Assembly: GCF_026341825.1 (NCBI RefSeq)
Contig: NZ_JAPENY010000002.1
Location: 558,001 to 622,000, forward strand
Source of the DNA: Streptomyces sp. NBC_00620
GTDB taxonomy: Bacteria > Actinomycetota > Actinomycetes > Streptomycetales > Streptomycetaceae
Direction: 5' to 3'
DNA: 64,000 bases
The notes beneath the pieces were generated by a model. It was not told the DNA's origin, searched no databases, and saw only the letters and a list, made by a program, of their open reading frames with translations. The position numbers and the translations under genes are program-made. Position 1 is the first letter of the stretch; each line of letters starts with the position of its first letter. This document shows positions 40,099-48,953 of the stretch, one piece after another.

Positions 40099-40991
40099 TC
40101 ACCAAGGAGGCCGTCGAGGTCACGCCCACTCCCGCACTCGCGCCCGCCGAGCCGCAGCGCCCACGGAAGAGGCGCCGGGCCTGGGACGAGGTCCCGCGCT
40201 GGCAGATCTACGTTCCGCTCGGCATCTACCTGCTCTTCACCCTCATCCCCTTCTACTGGATCCTCCTCTTCGCGCTCCGCCCGGCGGGCTCCACCTCGCT
40301 CGTGCCGTGGCCCATGACCTTCGAGCACTTCGACAAGGTGTGGACCGAGCGCAGCTTCGGGACCTACTTCCAGAACAGCATCCTCGTCGGCGTCGCCACG
40401 CTCGTGATGACCACGGTCGTCGCGCTCGCCGGCGGATACGCCCTGGCCCGCTTCGACTTCAGGATCAAGCGCGCCTTCATGCTCGCCCTGCTCTGCTCCC
40501 AGTTCGTGCCGGGCGCGCTGCTCCTCGTCCCCCTCTTCCAGATCTTCGCCAAGCTCCAGATGCTCAACTCGCTCGGCAGCGTCATCATCGCCGAGACGGT
40601 CTTCCAGCTGCCGCTGTCGATGATCCTGATCAGCGGGTTCATCAGGAACGTGCCGTACTCCCTGGAGGAGGCCGCCTGGGTCGACGGCTGCAACCGCTTC
40701 ACGGCCTTCCGGGTCGTCGTACTGCCGTTGCTGCGGCCCGGGTTGATCGCGGTCGGCTCCTTCGCCTTCGTGCACTCCTGGAACCACTTCCTGTTCGCCC
40801 TGATGTTCCTCAGCAACCAGGACAAGCAGACCCTCCCTGTCGGCCTCAACACGCTGATGAGCTCCGACAGCGTCGACCTGGGCGCGCTCGCGGCGGGCGG
40901 CATCATCGCCGCCGTGCCGGTCGTCATCGTCTTCGCGTTCATCCAGAAGTGGCTGATCACCGGCTTCAGTGCGGGGGCGGTGAAGGGATGA
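40095..40991 (+). CDS. ABC oligosaccharide importer, permease 2 (MalG type)
   Basis: 298 residues; the GTG at 40095 overlaps the previous stop (GTGA). Six transmembrane helices (first at YVPLGIYLLFTLIPFYWILL), EAA loop EAAWVDGCNRFTAFRVVVLP, and the C-terminal WLITGFSAGAVKG typical of MalG-like permeases. Paired with the permease at 39160. It also overlaps the next gene by four bases. Confidence 0.92.
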   Translation: MITKEAVEVTPTPALAPAEPQRPRKRRRAWDEVPRWQIYVPLGIYLLFTLIPFYWILLFALRPAGSTSLVPWPMTFEHFDKVWTERSFGTYFQNSILVGVATLVMTTVVALAGGYALARFDFRIKRAFMLALLCSQFVPGALLLVPLFQIFAKLQMLNSLGSVIIAETVFQLPLSMILISGFIRNVPYSLEEAAWVDGCNRFTAFRVVVLPLLRPGLIAVGSFAFVHSWNHFLFALMFLSNQDKQTLPVGLNTLMSSDSVDLGALAAGGIIAAVPVVIVFAFIQKWLITGFSAGAVKG

Positions 40992-42148
40992 GCACGCTCG
41001 GGAACACGCTTCCGCTGCCGGTCGTCCTCGCCGGTGCCCGCGGGCACGGCCGCTGGCACCTGGAGAACATCCGCCGGCTTCAGGACAAGGGTCTTGTACG
41101 ACTGGCGGGCATCTGCGAGCTGACACCGCTGACCGAGGAGGAGCTCGACTGGGACCAACTCCCTGAGCAGTCCGCCGACTTCGGGGCACTCCTCAACTCC
41201 ACCGGCGCCGCGATCGCCGTGATCTGCACGCCCATCCCCACCCATACCGGCCTGGCGCTGACCGCCGCCGCGAAGGGCGTACACCTGCTCCTGGAGAAGC
41301 CGCCCGCGCCCTCGTACTCCGAGTTCCGCAGGATGGCCGACGGGGTCGCCGCCGCCGGAGTCGTCTGCCAGATCGGCTTCCAGTCGCTCGGCTCGCACGC
41401 CGTGCCCGCGATCCGGAAGCTGATCGCCGAGGGCGCGCTCGGCCCGGTCGTCGGGATCGGCGCGGCCGGGGCCTGGGCGCGCGACGAGGCGTACTACCGG
41501 CGGGCGCCATGGGCGGGCAGGCGGCGCATGAACGGCGCCGACGTGATCGACGGAGTGCTGACGAACCCGCTCGCACACGCCGTCGCCACCGCGCTGGCCC
41601 TTGACGGTTCCACCCGCGCCGAGGACGTCGAGCGGATCGAGACCGAGCTGCTGCGGGCCAACGACATCGAGTCCGACGACACCTCGTGCGTGCGCATCAC
41701 CACCGCGAAGGGCCGTATCACCGTCGCCGCCACACTCTGCGCCGAACAGCCCGACGAACCGTACGTCCTGGTGCACGGCGGCAGCGGGCGGATCACCTTC
41801 TGGTACAAGCAGGACCGCGTGCTGGTGCAGCGGTCCGGGCGCGGCCCCGAGGAGCTCGAGTACGACAGGACGGACCTCCTCGAGAACCTCGTCGAGCACC
41901 TGACGGACGGGGCCGAGCTGCTGGTCACCCCCGAATCCACGGGTGCGTTCATGAAGGTCGTCGAAGCGATCCGGCAGGCACCCGACCCGGTCGAACTGCC
42001 CGCGGACGCCTGGGAGCTGCTCCCCGGGGAGAACCGCCGGGTCGTCCACGGCATCGACAGACTCGTGGCCGCCGCTGCCGACACCCTCGCCCTCTACTCC
42101 GAGATGGGCGCCTCCTGGGCGCTCCCGAACGAGGTGAGCACGCGATGA
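40988..42148 (+). CDS. Gfo/Idh/MocA-family oxidoreductase
   Basis: 386 residues, ATGA overlaps on both sides. Rossmann domain: VVLAGARGHGRWHLENIRRL, VICTPIPTHTGLALTAAAKG, then the family signature LLLEKPPAPSYSEF with the catalytic EKP lysine. The C-terminal beta-sheet domain follows from about 130 (GADVIDGVLTNPLAHAVATA). It uses NAD(P) to oxidise or epimerise a sugar. Coupling with the DUF6807 protein and GH43 suggests action on sugars from pectin side chains. Substrate unknown. Confidence 0.88.
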   Translation: MSTLGNTLPLPVVLAGARGHGRWHLENIRRLQDKGLVRLAGICELTPLTEEELDWDQLPEQSADFGALLNSTGAAIAVICTPIPTHTGLALTAAAKGVHLLLEKPPAPSYSEFRRMADGVAAAGVVCQIGFQSLGSHAVPAIRKLIAEGALGPVVGIGAAGAWARDEAYYRRAPWAGRRRMNGADVIDGVLTNPLAHAVATALALDGSTRAEDVERIETELLRANDIESDDTSCVRITTAKGRITVAATLCAEQPDEPYVLVHGGSGRITFWYKQDRVLVQRSGRGPEELEYDRTDLLENLVEHLTDGAELLVTPESTGAFMKVVEAIRQAPDPVELPADAWELLPGENRRVVHGIDRLVAAAADTLALYSEMGASWALPNEVSTR

Positions 42149-43005
42149 ACTCCATGAGCTCCATGAACAACGACTCGCTGGTCCTGCGGATCGGGGACCG
42201 CCCGGTAGGCCGGTACATCACCCGGCCCGAGCTGTCGCCCCGCCTCTCGCCGCGCCCGTATCTGCACCCCGTCACCACCCTGGCCGGCACGGCTGTCACC
42301 GAACTCAGCCCCGCCGACCACGCACACCACCTCGGCGTCGGTGTCGCCGTTCCCGACGTCGAGGGGCACAACTTCTGGGGCGGGCGCACCTATGTACGCG
42401 ACCAGGGGCCGACCGAACTGGACAACCACGGCGCCCAGCGGCACCTGAGCTTCCAGCTGCGCGACCCCGACGGCTTCGTGGAGGAGCTGCGCTGGGTGGC
42501 CGCGGGCGGCGAGCTGCTGCGCGAACGGCGTACCGTCTCCGCCACCGAACTCACCGACACCGCCTGGGCGTTGGATTTCACCTTCTCGCTGACCAATACG
42601 ACCCCGGACGCGCTGTCCCTCGGCAGTCCCGCCACCAACGGGCGGCCCGGCGCGGCCTACGGCGGCTTCTTCTGGCGGGCCCGCAAGGAGGCCGAGGCAC
42701 CGGTCGTCTTCACCGCCGGTACCGAGGGCGAGGACGCCGTGCACGGCAGCCGCGCCGACTGGGTCGGTCTCGCGGGTGCCGGCTGGACCCTCGTCTTCGC
42801 CGGGGCCACCGAAACGACCCGGCGCGACCCCTGGTTCGTGCGCACGACCGAGTACCCGGGCGTCGGCTCCTCCCTCGCCCACGACGAACGGCTGCCGGTC
42901 GCGGCCGGGGAGACGGTCGTACGGCGGATCGTCACCGTCGTCGCCGACGGCCGCCTCGAACGCGGCGAGGCCGCGGCACTCGTACGGAAGGCGGTGAGCC
43001 CCTGA
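42145..43005 (+). CDS. DUF6807/PmoA-like family protein
   Basis: 286 residues; the ATG overlaps the previous stop. Beta-rich protein with a His-rich start of the domain (YLHPVTTLAGTAVTELSPAD, HAHHLGVGVAVPDVEGHNFW), then YGGFFWRARKEAEA. These match the family annotated DUF6807 or 'PmoA family', which is often next to Gfo/Idh/MocA oxidoreductases in sugar loci and has nothing to do with methane oxidation. The DHAHHLG motif could bind metal or sugar. Reaction unknown; cytoplasmic, as no signal peptide is present. Confidence 0.8.
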   Translation: MNSMSSMNNDSLVLRIGDRPVGRYITRPELSPRLSPRPYLHPVTTLAGTAVTELSPADHAHHLGVGVAVPDVEGHNFWGGRTYVRDQGPTELDNHGAQRHLSFQLRDPDGFVEELRWVAAGGELLRERRTVSATELTDTAWALDFTFSLTNTTPDALSLGSPATNGRPGAAYGGFFWRARKEAEAPVVFTAGTEGEDAVHGSRADWVGLAGAGWTLVFAGATETTRRDPWFVRTTEYPGVGSSLAHDERLPVAAGETVVRRIVTVVADGRLERGEAAALVRKAVSP

Positions 43006-44573
43006 TGGCCCTGCCCTCCTCCGACCTCGGTGACGGCACCTACCGCAACCCCGTCCTCGACGCCGACTGGTCCGACCCCGACCTCCTCCGCGTCGGCGAC
43101 GACTACTACCTCACCGCCTCCAGCTTCGGCCGCGTCCCGGGCCTGCCGCTGCTGCACTCGCGCGACCTGGTCAACTGGACGCTCGTCGGACACGCTCTCC
43201 AACTCCTCGAACCCGCCAAGGAGTTCAGGAGGCCGAGGCACGACTGCGGAGTGTGGGCGCCGTCCCTGCGACACCACGACGACCGCTTCTGGATCTTCTG
43301 GGGCGACCCGGACCAGGGCATCTTCCAGGTCAACGCCCCCGAGATCAGAGGACCTTGGACCCGCCCGCACCTCGTCAAGCAGGGCAAGGGACTCATCGAC
43401 GCCTGTCCGCTGTGGGACGACGAGAGCGGCGAGGCGTATCTCGTGCACGCCTGGGCCAAGTCCCGCTCCGGGGTCAAGAACCGGCTCACCGGTCACCGGA
43501 TGCGGCCCGACGGCACCGGACTGCTCGACGAAGGCAAGGTCATCGTCGACGCCGACCGGCTGCCCGGCTGGTTCACCCTCGAAGGGCCCAAGCTCTACCG
43601 CCACGACGGCTGGTTCTGGATCTTCGCCCCCGCCGGGGGAGTGGAGACCGGCTGGCAGGGCGTCTTCCGCTCGCGCGACTTCTTCGGCCCGTACGAGGAG
43701 CGGGTCGTCCTCGAACAGGGCGGCACCGAGGTCAACGGCCCGCACCAGGGCGCCTGGGTGCGCACGCAGCACGGCGAGGACTGGTTCGCGCACTTCCAGC
43801 AGCGCGGCCCGTACGGGAGGGTCGTCCACCTCCAGCCGATGCGCTGGGGCCATGGGGGCGCCTCCGGGTCGAGCGAAGCCGAGACCGGGGGAGGCTGGCC
43901 GGTACTCGGCGACGAGGGCGCCCCCGTCGCCGTACACAAGAAGCCCGATCTGCCGCCCCAGCCGCCTTCCGCGCCCGCCACCGACGACGACTTCCCCGGC
44001 GGCCGGTTCGGACGCCAGTGGCAGTGGACCGCCAATCCGCAGGACGGCTGGGCCACCCAGCACTCCGCCGACGGACTGCGGCTGACCTGCGTACGGACCG
44101 TCGACGCGCACGATCTGCGCAAGTTACCGAACGTCCTCACCCAGCGGCTGCCCGGGATCGCCGCCACCGTCGAGGTCGAACTGTCGCTCAACAGCGAGGA
44201 CTTGGGAGCCAGGGCCGGGCTCGCCGTCCTCGGAGACGCCTTCAGCTGGATCGGGCTACAGCGGGGCGAAGGCGGGTCGGTGCAGCTCGTACACCGGTTC
44301 GCCGAGTCGGTCGCCGAGCGGGAGCGCGAGGGCGCGCATCCGGTGGAGGCGCCCGGGGGACGGGCACGGCTCTGGATCGAGATCGGCGCCGGAGCGCGCT
44401 GCCGCTTCTTCTACGACGTCGGCGCCGGCCGGCAGCCCTCGGGCCAGGTCTTCGCCGCCACCCCCTGGCGCTGGGTCGGCGCCCTGCTCGGACTCTTCGC
44501 GCTCGCGCCCGTCGGCGGGGGACACGCCGGCGCGGCCTCGTTCACGCAGTTCCGCATCACCGCGACCCCCTGA
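43005..44573 (+). CDS. Glycoside hydrolase family 43 protein (cytoplasmic)
   Basis: 522 residues; ATG shares a base with the previous stop. No signal peptide, so it works on imported oligosaccharides. Five-bladed propeller: NPVLDADWSDPDLLRVGDDY (base Asp), DCGVWAPSLRHHDDRFWIFW (pKa-modulating region), GWFTLEGPKLYRHDGWFWIF (acid Glu). A C-terminal beta-sandwich (about 330-520) is typical of beta-xylosidase/arabinofuranosidase-type GH43. It contains the only TTA codon I found in a pectin gene (44124-44126, Leu374), so full-length synthesis should need the bldA tRNA. Confidence 0.88.
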   Translation: MALPSSDLGDGTYRNPVLDADWSDPDLLRVGDDYYLTASSFGRVPGLPLLHSRDLVNWTLVGHALQLLEPAKEFRRPRHDCGVWAPSLRHHDDRFWIFWGDPDQGIFQVNAPEIRGPWTRPHLVKQGKGLIDACPLWDDESGEAYLVHAWAKSRSGVKNRLTGHRMRPDGTGLLDEGKVIVDADRLPGWFTLEGPKLYRHDGWFWIFAPAGGVETGWQGVFRSRDFFGPYEERVVLEQGGTEVNGPHQGAWVRTQHGEDWFAHFQQRGPYGRVVHLQPMRWGHGGASGSSEAETGGGWPVLGDEGAPVAVHKKPDLPPQPPSAPATDDDFPGGRFGRQWQWTANPQDGWATQHSADGLRLTCVRTVDAHDLRKLPNVLTQRLPGIAATVEVELSLNSEDLGARAGLAVLGDAFSWIGLQRGEGGSVQLVHRFAESVAEREREGAHPVEAPGGRARLWIEIGAGARCRFFYDVGAGRQPSGQVFAATPWRWVGALLGLFALAPVGGGHAGAASFTQFRITATP

Positions 44574-44613
44574 GGGTCACTTCCTGCCATCCGTACGCCT
44601 GTTGGGAGCCGCA

Positions 44614-46617
44614 ATGACGCACCTCCATAGCAAGCGCTTGCCGGGGCCGCCGCCCCGAGGGAGGACCCTGGCCGCCGTGGTGGGCCTGGTGGCCGCCCTG
44701 ACCCTCGGGGCGATCGGCCAGGCGAAGGCCGCCGCACCGGCGCCGGACCGCGCGTCCGGGAACACGTCCTCGGCCGACCGCTGGACCGACCGGGCCCATG
44801 GATTCGCCTCCCTCGACGGCGGCACCACCGGCGGTGCGGGCGGCAAGGTCGTCACGGTCACCGATCAGGCCTCACTCGCCCGGTACGCGGCCGCCGAGGA
44901 GCCGTACATCATCCGGGTGTCCGGGGCGATCGCCGTCGAGCCCTTCGGCTCGGACATCGTGGTGGCCTCGGACAAGACGGTCATCGGCGTCGGCGACAGC
45001 GGCGAGATCGTCCACGGGGAGCTCCATCTCAACCCCGGCACGCACAACGTGATCATCCGCAATCTGACGATCCGGGACTCGTACGTCGAGGGCGACTGGG
45101 ACGGCAAGACGCAGGACTTCGACGCGATCCAGATGGACACCGTCGACCACGTGTGGATCGACCACAACAGGTTCACGCACATGGGCGACGGGCTGCTCGA
45201 CATCCGCAAGGACAGCCAGTACATCACCGTGTCCTACAACCGGTTCGCCGACCACAACAAGGCGTTGGGGATCGGCTGGACGTCCAATGTGCTCACCCAG
45301 ATCACCATCGACCACAACTGGTTCACCGGCACGAAGCAGCGCAACCCCTCCGCCGACAACTGCGCCTACGCACACCTCTACAACAACTACCTCTCGGCAC
45401 AGGTCGATGACGGCGATCCGGTGTGGACGTACGGCAACTGGTCGCGCGGCCACACGAAGATGGTCATCGAGAACAGCTACTACGACGGCGTCCAGCACCC
45501 CTACCAGGCCGACGCCACCGCCGAGTTGGTGCAGCGCGGGTCGATCCTGCGGAACACCGCCGGGCGGCACGACGAGTGGGGTGCCGCCTTCGAACCGCGG
45601 GACCTCTACGACTACCGGCTGGACCCTGCTTCCGCCGTCCCGGCCCTCGTCACCCGCTTCTCCGGACCGCAGGAGCGGATCGGCGCCGTCGAACTGAACG
45701 TCCCCTCCGACTATCCGACGGTCCAGGCCGCCGTGGACGCGGTTCCGGACGGCAACAACAGTGCGGTGACCGTGTCGATCGCGCCGGGAACGTACCGGGC
45801 GAAGGTGTTCATCCCCGCGGCCAAGCCCCGGATTCTGCTGCGGGGGACCGGACAGGACCGCTCCGACACCGTCATCGTCCACGACACGCCGGCCGCGTAC
45901 GGCGGCTCCACCGGGAGTGCCACCGTACGGATCGCCGCGAACGACGTCACGGCGCGCAACCTCACCTTCAGCAACGACTTCGACGAGGCCGCGCACGAAC
46001 TGAACGGCGAGCAGGCCCTCGCGATGAAGACGACGGGCGACCGGATCGTCTTCGAGGACACGGCCTTCCTGGGCAACCAGGACACGCTGATGACCGACAG
46101 CCCCAGCCTGACCGCCATCAGCCGGGTCTACATCCGCGACTCGTACATCGAGGGCGATGTCGACTTCATCTACGGACGCGCGACCACCGTCGTCGAGCGC
46201 TCCGTCATCAAGGCGCTCAGCCGCGGCTCGGCCACCAACAACGGCTACATCACGGCCGCTTCGACCTGGAAGGGCAATCCGTACGGGTTCCTGATCACCC
46301 GGTCGAGGATCGTGAGCGACGCTCCTGCCGAGTCCTTCCACCTCGGCCGGCCCTGGCACCCCGGCGGCGAAGTCGACGCCGTCGCACAGGTGTTGATCCG
46401 CGACACCGAACTGCCGGCCGCGGTGAAGTCCTCGCCGTGGACCGACATGAGCGGCTTCTCGTGGAAGGACGCGCGGTTCGCGGAGTACCGGACGTACGGG
46501 CCCGGTTCCGCCGTCACCGCCGACCGGCCGCAGCTGCCGGATGCCGACGCGGCCACGTACACGGTCGCCAACTACCTGTCCGGGGCCGATGGCTGGGCGC
46601 CCCACGCCCACCACTGA
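44614..46617 (+). CDS. Secreted PL1 pectate lyase fused to CE8 pectin methylesterase
   Basis: 667 residues from the ATG at 44614 (ribosome site GGGAG). Signal peptide with core VVGLVAALTLGAIG ending AKA-AA. PL1 lyase about 50-365: HNVIIRNLTIRDSY, VDHVWIDHNRFTHMGDGLLD, IRKDSQYITVSYNRFADHNK, with the catalytic-Arg region TKQRNPSADN. CE8 esterase about 370-667: GEQALAMKTTGD (Gln), FLGNQDTLMTDS (Gln, Asp), YIEGDVDFIYGRATTV (nucleophile Asp), LGRPWHPGG (Arg). One secreted chain can thus demethylate and cleave homogalacturonan. Such PL1-CE8 fusions are uncommon. Seems intact. Confidence 0.92.
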   Translation: MTHLHSKRLPGPPPRGRTLAAVVGLVAALTLGAIGQAKAAAPAPDRASGNTSSADRWTDRAHGFASLDGGTTGGAGGKVVTVTDQASLARYAAAEEPYIIRVSGAIAVEPFGSDIVVASDKTVIGVGDSGEIVHGELHLNPGTHNVIIRNLTIRDSYVEGDWDGKTQDFDAIQMDTVDHVWIDHNRFTHMGDGLLDIRKDSQYITVSYNRFADHNKALGIGWTSNVLTQITIDHNWFTGTKQRNPSADNCAYAHLYNNYLSAQVDDGDPVWTYGNWSRGHTKMVIENSYYDGVQHPYQADATAELVQRGSILRNTAGRHDEWGAAFEPRDLYDYRLDPASAVPALVTRFSGPQERIGAVELNVPSDYPTVQAAVDAVPDGNNSAVTVSIAPGTYRAKVFIPAAKPRILLRGTGQDRSDTVIVHDTPAAYGGSTGSATVRIAANDVTARNLTFSNDFDEAAHELNGEQALAMKTTGDRIVFEDTAFLGNQDTLMTDSPSLTAISRVYIRDSYIEGDVDFIYGRATTVVERSVIKALSRGSATNNGYITAASTWKGNPYGFLITRSRIVSDAPAESFHLGRPWHPGGEVDAVAQVLIRDTELPAAVKSSPWTDMSGFSWKDARFAEYRTYGPGSAVTADRPQLPDADAATYTVANYLSGADGWAPHAHH

Positions 46618-46661
46618 CCTCTGCACACCAGTGTTTCCATCCAGAAGAAGAGAGCCGATCA

Positions 46662-48014
46662 ATGAAGATCAGTACGCGTAGAAGCAGCCGAGGCGGGCGA
46701 CGTGCGGCCGCGGCCGTCGCGGTGGGCGCCGTGCTCGCGCTGACCGCCACCGCCTGTGGCGACGACGGCAGTGGTGCCGGCGGCGACAAGGGCGACGAGG
46801 GCTCGGGCAAGGGCGAGATCACCTTCTGGGACAACAACACGGCCGTCCGTCGTGACATCTGGATGGAGATCATCAAGGACTTCGAGAAGAAGTACCCCGA
46901 CATCAAGGTCAACTATGTCGGAGTGCCCGCCGAGAACGTCCAGTCCAAGTACGACACCTCCATCCAGGGCGGCGGTCTGCCGGACGTCGGCGGGGTCGGC
47001 GCGGCGATGCTCGCCGGGATCGCCGCACAGAACGCCCTCGAACCTCTCGACTCGCGTCTGGAGAAGAGCTCGCTCAACGGCAAGCTGAACGAGGGCATGG
47101 TCGAGTCGGTGACCGCCGCGGGCGGCCAGGAGAAGCTGTTCACCATCCCCACCTCGGCCAGCAACGGTGTGCTGTACTACCGCACCGATCTGTTCGAGGC
47201 GGCGGGCCTGGACGCGCCCACCACCTGGACGAAGTTCTACGAGGCCGCGGACAAGCTGACCGACCGGGACAAGAACGAGTTCGGCTACACCATCCGCGGC
47301 GGCGCGGGCTCCATCGCGCAGGCCCTGGACGCGATGTACGGCCAGACCGGGATCACCGAGTTCTGGAACGGTGACAAGACCACGGTCAACGACCCGAAGA
47401 ACGTGGCCGCGTTGGAGAAGTACGTCGCGCTCTACAAGAAGGACACCCCCGAGGCGGACGTCAACAACGACTTCACCAAGATGGTCGCCCAGTGGGACAG
47501 CGGCAAGATCGGCATGCTGAACCACAACCTGGGCTCCTACCAGGATCACGTGAAGGCCCTGGGCGTCGACAAGTTCCGTGGGCTCGCGAACCCGACCTCG
47601 GACGACGGCACGCGCGTTCAGGTCTCCAACCCCGTCGACGGACTCGCCCTGTTCAAGTCCAGCAAGAACAAGACGGCGGCCTGGAAGTTCATCGAGTTCG
47701 CCGCGTCGCACGAGTCGAACAGCAAGTGGAACGAGTCCGCTGGGGCGATTCCCTCCAACACGGAGGCCGCGCAGGACGCTTGGATCGACGAGGCCGAGCC
47801 TACGAAGCTCGCCGCTGAGGCGTTGAGTAGTGGCAGCACCAAGATTGTGCAGCTGCCGTATTACCTGCCGGACTGGAACACGATCTCCAAGGCTGACAAC
47901 GAGCCGAATTTCCAGAAGGTGTTGCTCGGGAAGATGTCGGCGGAGGAGTTCCTCGACACGGTTGCCGAGCAGCTCAATGAGGCGCAGGCCGAGTGGACGG
48001 CACAGCAGGGCTGA
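46662..48014 (+). CDS. ABC oligosaccharide-binding lipoprotein
   Basis: 450 residues. Signal with lipobox LTATAC near residue 32 followed by a Gly/Asp-rich linker (GSGAGGDKGDEGSG). Type 1 solute-binding fold: GEITFWDNNTAVRRDIWMEI, GGLPDVGGVGAAMLAGIAAQ, TSASNGVLYYRTDLFEAAGL, NPVDGLALFKSSKNKTAAWK. It is most likely the receptor for the permeases at 39160-40991, though 5.7 kb away in the same run. Placed between polysaccharide-degrading enzymes, it should bind their oligomeric products at the cell surface. Confidence 0.92.
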   Translation: MKISTRRSSRGGRRAAAAVAVGAVLALTATACGDDGSGAGGDKGDEGSGKGEITFWDNNTAVRRDIWMEIIKDFEKKYPDIKVNYVGVPAENVQSKYDTSIQGGGLPDVGGVGAAMLAGIAAQNALEPLDSRLEKSSLNGKLNEGMVESVTAAGGQEKLFTIPTSASNGVLYYRTDLFEAAGLDAPTTWTKFYEAADKLTDRDKNEFGYTIRGGAGSIAQALDAMYGQTGITEFWNGDKTTVNDPKNVAALEKYVALYKKDTPEADVNNDFTKMVAQWDSGKIGMLNHNLGSYQDHVKALGVDKFRGLANPTSDDGTRVQVSNPVDGLALFKSSKNKTAAWKFIEFAASHESNSKWNESAGAIPSNTEAAQDAWIDEAEPTKLAAEALSSGSTKIVQLPYYLPDWNTISKADNEPNFQKVLLGKMSAEEFLDTVAEQLNEAQAEWTAQQG

Positions 48015-48072
48015 CGTTGATGCCGCGGGTCGGTCCGTGGTCTGAACCGTTGTGTTCCGGCCGCGGACCGGC

Positions 48073-48103
48073 TGTGGCTGGTCGCGCAGTTCCCCGCGCC
48101 CCT
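48073..48103. repeat. Dispersed Streptomyces intergenic repeat, copy 1
   Basis: The 31 bases starting TGTGGCTGGTCGCGCAGTTC are identical to 58014-58044. I recall this element as common between Streptomyces genes, mostly after stop codons. It lies between the binding protein and the CE12 gene; function unknown. Confidence 0.8.
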
Positions 48104-48136
48104 TGAATCGCACTCCCTCTTGGAAGGCACAGCGTC

Positions 48137-48922
48137 GTGTCCCTTAGCCGTAGACAGATCACCACCGCGGCCCTTGCCGCCGTTCCCCTTGCCGCCGCCT
48201 CTGCATCCCCCGCGTCGGCCCGCACCGGACGCACCCTCTACATCGCCGGTGACTCCACCGCTGCCCAGAAGTACGCCGATGCCGCTCCCGAGACCGGCTG
48301 GGGGATGGCTCTCCCGTTCTTCCTCCGTGAGGACTTGGCGGTCGCCAACCATGCGGTGAACGGGCGGAGTTCGAAGAGCTTCGTCGACGAGGGGCGTCTC
48401 GACGTCGTCCTCGAAGCGATCAGGCCCGGTGACCTCCTCCTCGTCCAGTTCGGGCACAACGACGAGAAGAGTGCCGATCCCGTCCGGTACACCGAGCCCT
48501 GGACGACGTATCAGGACTACCTCCGGCTGTACGTCGACGGAGCTCGGGCCCGTGGTGCCCGTCCCGTTCTCGCCACCTCCGTGGAGCGCAGGAAGTTCGA
48601 CGCGGACGGCAACGCCGTGCCGACCCACGGCGACTACCCGGCGTCGGTGCGCGCCCTCGCGGCGGACGAGGGAGTCGCGCTGCTCGACATCCAGGCCCAG
48701 TCGCTGGCCCTGTGGCAGCGGCTCGGAGTGGAGGAGACGAAGAAGTACTTCAACTGGACCGCGACCGAGCAGGACAACACGCACTTCAACCCGCCCGGGG
48801 CGATCGCCGTGGCCCGGATGGTCGCGGCCGGGCTGCTGCACCGGAGGGTGCTCGCGCCCAGGGACGTACGCCGTCTCGGCGAAGAGATCCCCGAGTCGTG
48901 GATCACCTGGCCCACCGCCTGA
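48137..48922 (+). CDS. Secreted rhamnogalacturonan acetylesterase (CE12, SGNH)
   Basis: 261 residues from the GTG at 48137. The signal peptide has a twin-arginine-like SRRQITTAAL and ends near ASA-RT. SGNH blocks: block I IAGDSTAAQK (Ser), block II VNGRSSKSF (Gly), block III VQFGHNDEKS (Asn), block V DNTHFNPPG (His; Asp not resolved). This set with the GHND form is typical of CE12 esterases such as YesT/RGAE, which remove acetyl groups from rhamnogalacturonan I so that the lyases can act. Confidence 0.9.
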   Translation: MSLSRRQITTAALAAVPLAAASASPASARTGRTLYIAGDSTAAQKYADAAPETGWGMALPFFLREDLAVANHAVNGRSSKSFVDEGRLDVVLEAIRPGDLLLVQFGHNDEKSADPVRYTEPWTTYQDYLRLYVDGARARGARPVLATSVERRKFDADGNAVPTHGDYPASVRALAADEGVALLDIQAQSLALWQRLGVEETKKYFNWTATEQDNTHFNPPGAIAVARMVAAGLLHRRVLAPRDVRRLGEEIPESWITWPTA

Positions 48923-48953
48923 CCCCCTGATCCGACGGAAAGAGAGCCGCACA

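Noticed and set aside
42145..43005. Methane monooxygenase subunit (PmoA)
   Set aside because: The name comes from a family label only. The protein is soluble, beta-rich and lies in a sugar operon; true PmoA is a membrane protein.
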